From a virus, in the IMG/VR virus record IMGVR_UViG_3300015360_000234, positions 1 through 20,644 of that record: a stretch of 20,644 bases of DNA, one strand, 5' to 3'. A program made the translations under genes and the position numbers. This document shows positions 7,063 to 14,117 of this stretch, in pieces; positions within the stretch are counted from its first letter, which is position 1, and every line of letters starts with the position of its first letter. The notes beneath the pieces were generated by a model, which made no database searches, was not told the origin of the DNA, and was given only the letters and a program-made list of their open reading frames with translations.

Positions 7063-8337
7063 ATGCCAGTTGATACTTCAATGTACGGGATGATTAGGCC
7101 GATTGATGCCGCAGGCGCAGTTGAGGGCGGAATGCGAATGCGCGATATGATTGACGAGCGCAAAAAGAAATCCGCAATTCAAGGTGCTTATAAGCAAGGG
7201 ATGCAAGTCGGCCCGGACGGCAAAGTCGCCTTTGATTCTAACCTAACCGCCTCGGCACTTGCTCAAGGGGGCTATGGCGAAGAGGCCTATCAGGTCCAAC
7301 AGCAGGGGCAAAGTGAGCAACAAAAGCAAATGGAAATGCATGTTAAGAGGGCGCAATTTGGAGCGCAAATGTTGAGTGGGGCAGAAAATCAAGCCGAGTG
7401 GGACTATGGACTTCAGCAAATTCAAAATAGCGGTATGGATGCGACAAAGCTACCGGGGCAGTTCTCTCTTGAGAATCAAAAAATGGTTACAGACTCCGCG
7501 ACGACTTTAGGTGATCGGCTTCAGGAGCAATTCCGGCAGCAGCAGGCGAAACAGGCGCAGAATAATTTTAACACCACACGAGCAGATAATCGCCAAGACA
7601 AGCTGGACGCTCGCGACATGGAAGCCGCAAAAGCCGGTTATGTTGATCAGCGCTCAAGGGCCGATCACGAGAATCAAAAAGAGCTTGTGGGTTTAAGGGG
7701 CGACGAGGCCAGAAAAACGGCACAGCTTAATGCGATTGCTGGTAAGGGCGGCGGACACACCGAGGGCGAAAAGAAAGTCGATCAGGATTACGCCAAAGAT
7801 TACAATGATTTTACCGGCGGCGGATATTTCAAGGCCCAAGACGGTATTAGTAAACTCAAAGACTTCAGGGCCGAAATGGCCAATGACACGGGCTGGTTTC
7901 AAGCTGGCGGAGGCCCGATGTCCGGGTCAATGCCGGATGCCCTTAGAACTGAGTCGTCTATTTCAAGACGCGACAATATAGTAAGCGTTGCAAACTCTGC
8001 GCTCAAAGCTACATTCGGTGGTGCGCTATCTGATGGCGAGCGAAAGGCTCTGTCCAATGAGTTTTACAATGACAAGCTAAGTAATGCTAAAAACATGGAA
8101 ATTATTGATAGAAAAATTCAAGAGCTTGAAAGCGGGATTCAGGCTCAGATTGGAAAAGCTAAACACTATCAGTCAAACCGCTCTTTAAAGGGCTTCCAGT
8201 ACGAGAATGTCCCACGGCCGCAGCAAGCGGGCGGCGGCGACAAGCCAAAAAACAGCTCGTTATTTTCTAGCGAAGCTCACGCCGGTCAGAGTCCGAAAGT
8301 GTTTAATACGAACGAAGTTGATTGGATGCCCGAATAA
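7063..8337 (+). CDS. Internal virion / DNA ejection protein (gp20-position)
   Basis: This 424-residue protein is in the place of P22 gp20 (471 residues), between the gp7-like and gp16-like genes. AAGGGG at 7052-7056 is well spaced before the ATG. The N-terminal segment (PIDAAGAVEGGMRMRDM) and a long Gln-rich helical middle (residues about 75-215, with QQQGQSEQQKQMEM and EQFRQQQAKQAQNN) suit an elongated protein that must pass the narrow portal. The C-terminal part has a pattern I know from podovirus ejection proteins: LKATFGGALSDGERKAL, FYNDKLSNAKN, then IQAQIGKAKHYQSN and SLKGFQ. The end has a Pro/Gly/Ser linker and an acidic tail (DWMPE). The function rests on this pattern and on gene order. 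Its stop overlaps the next ATG by one base. Confidence 0.7.
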   Translation: MPVDTSMYGMIRPIDAAGAVEGGMRMRDMIDERKKKSAIQGAYKQGMQVGPDGKVAFDSNLTASALAQGGYGEEAYQVQQQGQSEQQKQMEMHVKRAQFGAQMLSGAENQAEWDYGLQQIQNSGMDATKLPGQFSLENQKMVTDSATTLGDRLQEQFRQQQAKQAQNNFNTTRADNRQDKLDARDMEAAKAGYVDQRSRADHENQKELVGLRGDEARKTAQLNAIAGKGGGHTEGEKKVDQDYAKDYNDFTGGGYFKAQDGISKLKDFRAEMANDTGWFQAGGGPMSGSMPDALRTESSISRRDNIVSVANSALKATFGGALSDGERKALSNEFYNDKLSNAKNMEIIDRKIQELESGIQAQIGKAKHYQSNRSLKGFQYENVPRPQQAGGGDKPKNSSLFSSEAHAGQSPKVFNTNEVDWMPE

Positions 8338-10631
8338 TGGAACGCCAAGCGAGAGACGGCACAATTTATAAAATGGTCGGCGAGGATCAATGGACGCCGG
8401 TCACAAGGCAAGCCAAAGACGGGACTGTTTATAGAAAAGTTGGTGCCGATAAATGGACACAATTAGAGACGCCAGCGAAACCAAAAGAAGCGGGGTCTCA
8501 AGGCCAAGCTGCGCTAGAGGGTTTTGGCCAGGGCGCATCGTTTGGATATTTGCCTCAGCTTCAGTCGGCAGCGGCACCACTGCAAGATGCAATTTTAGCG
8601 AAAGTCGCAAGCACTGACTTAGGCGCTGATTTATTGGGTGTACCAAAGGGGTCGAAGCCCGAAGACAGCACTTATACTCAACGCCGAGATGAAAACACTA
8701 AACGACAGCAGAAGTTATCAGATAAAAATCCTTGGACATACGGTGGGGCCGCTTTAGCTGGTGGTCTCGCTGCAGGTGTAGCCACGACTGGAATGATGCC
8801 ATCGGCGGGCGCCGCCGCAGGTGTAGGGCGCATTCGTAATGCTGCAAAGGCGGGAGCTATTTACGGCGCGGCCATGAATCCCGGTGACGTCGAGGGAGAG
8901 GTTAACTTAGCTCAACTCCCGGAGCGCATTGAAAACGCTGGTAAGGGCATGGCTATTGGCGGCGCTCTAGGCGCTGGATTTGAAGGCGCTGCAAAAGGCC
9001 TACAAGTGGGCGCGCGTGGCACTGAGAACGTTGCCTCCAAATTAAAAAAATGGATCATTGAAGAGAAGCCAGACGCTAAAGAGATTGAGGCCGCAGCGAA
9101 AGCCTTGGGATTTAAACCTACGCCTGGCATGATGACGGATTCTCAGGTCGTGCAAAACTTAGAGTCATCACTTTCGCAAAGCCCCTCTATTCCTGGAATG
9201 CTAGTAAGAAGCCAGCAAAAGAAAGTAGCCGCCGGGCTTGCGAAGGGTGCTGAAAACTTAACAGACGACGCCTCTCAGTTGACGAGATTCGAGGCCGGCG
9301 AGCAGGCGAAAAAGCAAATTACCGAAAATGTAAATAAACGATTTAAGTCATCAAAGGATGCGTTTAACGATCTTCGCCAGTACACAAAAGACATGCCCTC
9401 GACCGAGCGTTCGGTTAAGGCTGTTTCTAATAATATTAGCAAAATTGACGAGGTCGCCGTTTTTGAAGACGGCGGCGCTGCCAGCATTGCAAGATCGGTG
9501 AATAAGGTTTTAGAAAAACAGCCGAGCGCTGATCAAATTAAAAGCCTTCGCACAATGGTAGGCACCAAGGCAAAAGCCGCAGAGAGGGCTGGGACTGGTG
9601 ACGCTCGAGGCGTTTGGGAAATCTATCGCAAGCTTGGACGCCTAGAAGAAAGCACAATTAAGCGCGGGGTTTTAAGTTCTGCGAGAACCGACACTGAGGG
9701 CAAGCGCATTGCCGATGGGATGCTTGGGCAATTGAAGTCAGCCAAAAAGGGCTACTCCGAGCAAATGGGAAAAATTCAAGAGGTCGGTCAAGCAACAAAT
9801 ATTAGGGGCACACAAAGCCCAAGGGCCTTTACTGAATCAATCGACGAAATGCAGGCCGAGAAAGTTGCCGATAAGTTTTTTAATCTTGGGAATACTGGCG
9901 CTAGACAAAAATCAAAGGATGTTTTTCCAGAGGCGTTTCAGACCTTAAGAAAGCAGCGAATCTCAGAACTTCGTGATAAGGCGATGACTAAGGGTCAGCT
10001 AGACCCTTCAAAACTTATTAGACAAGTAGATAAATTAGACGATGAGGCATTGCGCGATTTGTTTCGCGAGTCCGTCCCGACAGCAAAGAACATGAATAAA
10101 GTAATAAATTCCTTCCCCGACAAAGTGGGGCCATCAGGTACGCCACAAGGGCTAATGTACTCGAATTTTTTTGATCTTGTTCAAAGGCAAGTTACCGATT
10201 TTGGCAGATATGGCGCTTATAAAGTTTTGTCTAACTCCACAACAAGGTCGATCGGGAAGCGACTTCAAAACCTACCAGAGTTTAAGTCGCTAGCTGAAAC
10301 AAAGCCTGAAGTTTTCAATATGGTTGTGGGTATTTTTGCTAAAGCTCTTGAAAATACACCGAAAGCGCTTCCTAAAGTCGCTGGCGACAAGCCAAAGGGC
10401 GAAGACAAGTGGGCCGACGATGGACTTAAAAAAATCTTAGATCACGCTAAAGACCCTGAAACCCAAAAGGCCCTTGAGGGGGCACGAAATATGATGCTCC
10501 AGAATCCTAAGCTTAAACAGCTTTTGATTTTTGCCAGTGACCTAAAACCCGGCTCACCAGCGATGGACAAGGTTTTAGAGCAAATCAAAAAGGAGCAGGC
10601 TAGAGACCCTGCTGGGGGAGTTGAGCGATGA
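8337..10631 (+). CDS. Large DNA ejection protein (gp16-position), with N-terminal tandem repeat
   Basis: This protein of 764 residues follows the gp7- and gp20-like genes, the place of P22 gp16 (609 residues), which enters the cell envelope during ejection. I place the start at ATG 8337 (TAATG overlap with the previous stop) rather than the in-frame TTG at 8322. The N-terminus holds two 21-residue repeats: RQARDGTIYKMVGEDQW and RQAKDGTVYRKVGADKW. Residues about 130-225 are Gly/Ala-rich with several hydrophobic stretches (YGGAALAGGLAAGVATTG; GKGMAIGGALGAGFEGAAKG), which could insert into membranes. The remainder is helical and charged, ending in a flexible Lys/Gly/Glu part. No peptidoglycan-hydrolase motif was seen. 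Its TGA overlaps a 15-codon minicistron. The ejection role is inferred from place and composition. Confidence 0.7.
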   Translation: MERQARDGTIYKMVGEDQWTPVTRQAKDGTVYRKVGADKWTQLETPAKPKEAGSQGQAALEGFGQGASFGYLPQLQSAAAPLQDAILAKVASTDLGADLLGVPKGSKPEDSTYTQRRDENTKRQQKLSDKNPWTYGGAALAGGLAAGVATTGMMPSAGAAAGVGRIRNAAKAGAIYGAAMNPGDVEGEVNLAQLPERIENAGKGMAIGGALGAGFEGAAKGLQVGARGTENVASKLKKWIIEEKPDAKEIEAAAKALGFKPTPGMMTDSQVVQNLESSLSQSPSIPGMLVRSQQKKVAAGLAKGAENLTDDASQLTRFEAGEQAKKQITENVNKRFKSSKDAFNDLRQYTKDMPSTERSVKAVSNNISKIDEVAVFEDGGAASIARSVNKVLEKQPSADQIKSLRTMVGTKAKAAERAGTGDARGVWEIYRKLGRLEESTIKRGVLSSARTDTEGKRIADGMLGQLKSAKKGYSEQMGKIQEVGQATNIRGTQSPRAFTESIDEMQAEKVADKFFNLGNTGARQKSKDVFPEAFQTLRKQRISELRDKAMTKGQLDPSKLIRQVDKLDDEALRDLFRESVPTAKNMNKVINSFPDKVGPSGTPQGLMYSNFFDLVQRQVTDFGRYGAYKVLSNSTTRSIGKRLQNLPEFKSLAETKPEVFNMVVGIFAKALENTPKALPKVAGDKPKGEDKWADDGLKKILDHAKDPETQKALEGARNMMLQNPKLKQLLIFASDLKPGSPAMDKVLEQIKKEQARDPAGGVER

Positions 10632-10677
10632 GTCAACATGAGTCTAAAAGCGGGAGGACACCATTGCACACTTAATG
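10628..10677 (+). promoter_or_regulatory. Junction with minicistron, strong Shine-Dalgarno and ATT codon
   Basis: An ATG at 10628 overlaps the upstream TGA (ATGA) and opens a 15-codon frame (MSQHESKSGRTPLHT) that ends at TAA 10673-10675, overlapping the fibre ATG at 10675. Within it GGGAGGA (10652-10658) is the best ribosome site nearby, but it is 16 bases from the ATG and only 4 from an in-frame ATT at 10663. The two readings (AUU initiation, or coupling through the minicistron) are set out in the findings. Confidence 0.5.
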
Positions 10678-12105
10678 CCGAACCTCGTTCAAACATTTGT
10701 AGATTCAAACGGCGACGCCCTAGCTGGCGGTAAGGTTTACTTTTACGAAGCCGGAACTACTACGCCCTTGGCAACGTATCAAGATCAAGGTGAGATTACA
10801 CCAAACGCCAATCCTGTGATTTTGGATGCTAACGGGCAAGCGAATATTTGGCTTACGAACCAAGCCTATAAAATTGTTTTAAAAAACGCTGCCGACACCA
10901 CTCTAGTTACAAGAGATAACGTCACGCACATTGCGACGGGCTCAATATTAACCGCCCTTTTAGCTGATAATGCGGTCACTACGGTTAAGATTTTAAACAG
11001 CGCCGTGACGACTGCTAAACTTAACGACTCGGCGGTCACAACTCAAAAGTTGGCCCCCGACGCTGTCGATGGAACTAAAATAAAAGACGACGCGATAGAT
11101 TCAGAACATTACGTTGATGGGTCCATTGATACTGCACACTTATCTGCTGGTGCTGTAGCTCAAAGCAAAATTTCCGGCATCCTCACTTGGCAAAGAAAAA
11201 TTGTGACCAGCTCCCAGAGCGTCACTCTCCCAACACTCATGAACAGTAAAATTCGCGTGTTTGGCGCGGGCGCTGGCGGGGGCGGCGGAGGAGGCGGCGG
11301 TCGAGACACTGCGGGCGGCGGCGGGGGAGGAGCCGGAGCTGGTGGCGGTGGCGGTTCGCAGTATGGTTTTATATCGCTATCGGTTACGCCGGCTGAAACC
11401 ATAACCTTAGCTATTGGCGCGGGCGGCACAGCCGGCGCGGGCGGCACATCTGGAAGTAATAACGCTGTAGCGGGCAGTGCGGGCGGCAACACGACAATAG
11501 CAAATGTAGGGGGCGTTCTCCACACGTGGCGCGGCGGCGCTGGCGGCGGTCGAGGCGGCGGCGTTGACAACGCCGGCGGCGCTGGGGGCTCGACGCTTTT
11601 CGTAACGGGCGGCGCTGGCGGCACATCTGGCGGCACTAGTCAAAACGGTGGTGGCGGCGGCGGCGCGGGTCACTATGCATCAGTTGTTGGAACTCCCGCA
11701 GGCGGCAACGGGCCCTCTGATGCTGGGGGTTCTGCCACATGGTCAAGCGGCGGCGGTGGTGGGGCTGCCACACTTGACGGTGCCGGTGGTGATGGCGGTG
11801 CCGGTGGACTTTCTGACTGGATAACTACTGCATCCGTTGGCGGCGCCTCGCCGTCTGATGCGGGCGGCGGAGGAGGAGGCGGGGCCTCTTACGGCGCTGG
11901 CGGCGCGGGCGCCACAGGCGGCGATAATGGAGTTATACTTATCGGGGCGATGACCGGAGTGACCGCTACCGGAATAGGCGCGGGCGGCGGCGGCGGCGGC
12001 GGCTCAGGAAATAACCCAACAATGGGTGGTGACGGCGGCGCGGGAGCTCGGGGCGAAATTCATATCTGGGCATTCACTTCAGAGGCTTGGGCGGGCACAA
12101 TCTAA
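10675..12105 (+). CDS. Tail fibre with polyglycine-rich C-terminal receptor-type domain
   Basis: This is a 476-residue fibre or spike protein if it starts at ATG 10675; an ATT at 10663 may be the true start. Residues 1-90 (SNGDALAGGKVYFYEAGTTT ... NANPVILDANGQANIWL ... YKIVLKNA) form an N-terminal module common in phage fibres that dock onto the virion; the next gene has the same module. Residues about 95-165 are repeats of the type 'DNAVTTVKILNSAVTTAKLND', a shaft-like segment. From about 195 to the end the protein is dominated by Gly runs broken by short strands (YGFISLSVTPAETITLAIG; GVILIGAM). This resembles the glycine-rich fibre-tip domain in which polyglycine II helices pack as a sandwich, as in the S16 gp38 adhesin. 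It probably contacts the host surface. Its stop overlaps the next ATG (TAATG). Confidence 0.75.
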   Translation: MPNLVQTFVDSNGDALAGGKVYFYEAGTTTPLATYQDQGEITPNANPVILDANGQANIWLTNQAYKIVLKNAADTTLVTRDNVTHIATGSILTALLADNAVTTVKILNSAVTTAKLNDSAVTTQKLAPDAVDGTKIKDDAIDSEHYVDGSIDTAHLSAGAVAQSKISGILTWQRKIVTSSQSVTLPTLMNSKIRVFGAGAGGGGGGGGGRDTAGGGGGGAGAGGGGGSQYGFISLSVTPAETITLAIGAGGTAGAGGTSGSNNAVAGSAGGNTTIANVGGVLHTWRGGAGGGRGGGVDNAGGAGGSTLFVTGGAGGTSGGTSQNGGGGGGAGHYASVVGTPAGGNGPSDAGGSATWSSGGGGGAATLDGAGGDGGAGGLSDWITTASVGGASPSDAGGGGGGGASYGAGGAGATGGDNGVILIGAMTGVTATGIGAGGGGGGGSGNNPTMGGDGGAGARGEIHIWAFTSEAWAGTI

Positions 12106-14117
12106 TGGCACATTTATTACCATCACCAAAAATGCAGTTTTTTGACATCAACGGCGATCCGCTTTCAGGCGGAAAAGTAAACGCTTACGAGGCCGGAACG
12201 TCGACAAGAAAAGCCACGTACACAACTGCTGCGGCTGTGGTCGCAAATGCCAATCCTGTCATTTTAAATTCAAGAGGCGAGGCCAATATTTTTTGGTCCA
12301 CGGGCTCTTATAAAATCGTCTTAACCGATAGTGCCGATAGTGAGATTTACTCTGTTGATAGTATCACTCTCTCGGCGACTGGGGCGGCTGGCTCATCTTT
12401 TCGAGCCGGTTCAGGTGTGCCATCGGATGCATTAGGCTCGGACGGCGATAGATATTTAAGATCAGACACGGGCCAAATTTATTTAAAAGACTCTGGCGTT
12501 TATTCTGTTGAGAACACAATAAGCCTACCAGGGACGGCCATCGTAAACACTCCCTCGGGAAATCTTGCGGCAATAAGTGTTCAAGCCGCACTTAATGAGC
12601 TTCAAACTGACCTTGATACTCGGGCCACATCGACAGCTTTAAATGATCATATGATCGACACGTCTACTCACGGTGTGGGCGAAGTTCTCGGTCGAACAGA
12701 TTCCCAAGTGGTTACGAATAAATCAATTGATGCTGATTCAAATACGATAACCAATATTGAAAACGCAGACATAAAAGCGCTCGCAGCTATAGACGCAACA
12801 AAAATTGCAGACGGGTCCGTCACTAGTGCGGAGTTTCAGTACATCAATACTTTAACTTCAAACGCTCAAACTCAGATTAATGCTAAGGCCTCAACGAGTG
12901 ACTTGACCACGCACACTTCGGCGACGGTTGCGCACGGAACGGCTGGTGATATAGTCGGCACGACTGATACGCAGACACTCACAAATAAAACGGTTGGACT
13001 TGTTAACGGCCTGGTGGGCACCCCGAGCCTAAATTTCACGGCTGACACTGATACCGGAATTTATCGCATTGGCGCAGACTCAATGGGGCTTAGTGCTGGC
13101 GGGTTCTTAGGCGTTGAGGTCAAAAAGTCGACGGGCTCTTTTGCTAACATCGGCATGGGCGGCACAGCATCAGCGAGTGACCAAATACCGCTAACGTTAG
13201 AGCGTTCAAATACCTCGGCTGGTACTTACGTTGCAACGGTAAACACGAGCACTTCAGCAAATGCCTATGGCGGTTATCGCGCGACGAGCGATAATGGCGA
13301 CAGCGTTGTGGCTCTAAACACTTACACTGCGGCGTCAACTGTCACCGCGTTTATCTCACGCGCCGTTTTGCGCTCTGAGGGCAACACCACAGGCATTAGC
13401 ATTCTGCTACTCGGGTCAGGCGGGCAAGACATTCGCTTTTATCACAACGGCGGAGCTGCCACAGACGAGTCTGTCCGGATCAACACCGATAAATCATTTC
13501 AGTTTATGCGGCAGATTGCGACACCTGCAACGCCTGCATCGAACACAGTTAAAATGTATCAGAAATCGGACGACTCAATTTATGTGCTTAATGATTTGGG
13601 CGTTGAATCTAAGCTGTTAACGTCAGCCTCTGCTGTGGGCGGCGGTGGTGGGCTTCGATTTTTAGAAGGCGCAAATTCTCCAGTGCTAACATTTGAAAAT
13701 GAGTTGGAAGTTTACGAATATCAGCCGGGCCTTGCTCAAGAGCTTTATTTAGCAATTAGGGTTCCGGCATCTTACTCTTCCGGTTCCGCAATCAATTTAA
13801 GAATTCTTTGGACGTGCGCCTCTACTTCAGGGAATGCGCTGATCAATGCCGTGGCCACACTTATCAGGTCCGAAGTTGATGAGATCCAGTCCACTACAAA
13901 TCAGCGAACGACCACAAATGCGGCCATCACGCTAACTGTAAATAATGATTTAGAGCCTCAGAAAATCGCACTGGATATTTCAAGCAGCATCGGCCAAATC
14001 AATGCTGTTGACATAGTTGCAGGCGATTTAATTAAAGTCCGAGTCAAAGAATCTAGTTCAACTGTTGCGGACAATATCAAACTAATCCCAGACGCGAGTG
14101 AGGTATCATTCTCGTGA
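12105..14117 (+). CDS. Second tail fibre protein
   Basis: This protein of 670 residues starts at ATG 12105, which overlaps the previous stop. A TTG at 12087 in the same frame would add six residues, but homology to the first fibre begins at MAHLLP. Residues 1-90 repeat the docking module of the first fibre (DINGDPLSGGKVNAYEAGT; NANPVILNSRGEANIFW; YKIVLTDSAD). The middle has shaft-type repeats (VVTNKSIDADSNTITNIENADIK; TDTQTLTNKTVG), then NFTADTDTGIYRIGADSMGLSAGG, a pattern frequent in phage fibres. Residues about 350-480 are Ser/Thr/Gly-rich strands. After a GGGGG hinge near residue 515 comes a C-terminal beta-rich domain (LRFLEGANSPVLTFENELEVYEYQPG ...) that may be the receptor-binding or trimerising head. 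No enzymatic motif was seen. The TGA overlaps the next GTG start by 4 bases. Confidence 0.75.
   Translation: MAHLLPSPKMQFFDINGDPLSGGKVNAYEAGTSTRKATYTTAAAVVANANPVILNSRGEANIFWSTGSYKIVLTDSADSEIYSVDSITLSATGAAGSSFRAGSGVPSDALGSDGDRYLRSDTGQIYLKDSGVYSVENTISLPGTAIVNTPSGNLAAISVQAALNELQTDLDTRATSTALNDHMIDTSTHGVGEVLGRTDSQVVTNKSIDADSNTITNIENADIKALAAIDATKIADGSVTSAEFQYINTLTSNAQTQINAKASTSDLTTHTSATVAHGTAGDIVGTTDTQTLTNKTVGLVNGLVGTPSLNFTADTDTGIYRIGADSMGLSAGGFLGVEVKKSTGSFANIGMGGTASASDQIPLTLERSNTSAGTYVATVNTSTSANAYGGYRATSDNGDSVVALNTYTAASTVTAFISRAVLRSEGNTTGISILLLGSGGQDIRFYHNGGAATDESVRINTDKSFQFMRQIATPATPASNTVKMYQKSDDSIYVLNDLGVESKLLTSASAVGGGGGLRFLEGANSPVLTFENELEVYEYQPGLAQELYLAIRVPASYSSGSAINLRILWTCASTSGNALINAVATLIRSEVDEIQSTTNQRTTTNAAITLTVNNDLEPQKIALDISSSIGQINAVDIVAGDLIKVRVKESSSTVADNIKLIPDASEVSFS

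Noticed and set aside
8322-8336. TTG 8322 as the start of the large ejection protein
   Set aside because: ATG 8337 overlaps the previous stop as TAATG, like other junctions here, and begins right at the tandem repeat.
11160-11636. Long minus-strand Pro/Ala-rich frame (158 codons) and two other antisense frames
   Set aside because: It is the mirror of GGC/GCC runs in the polyglycine fibre; the Pro-rich product has no protein-like pattern and no ribosome site.
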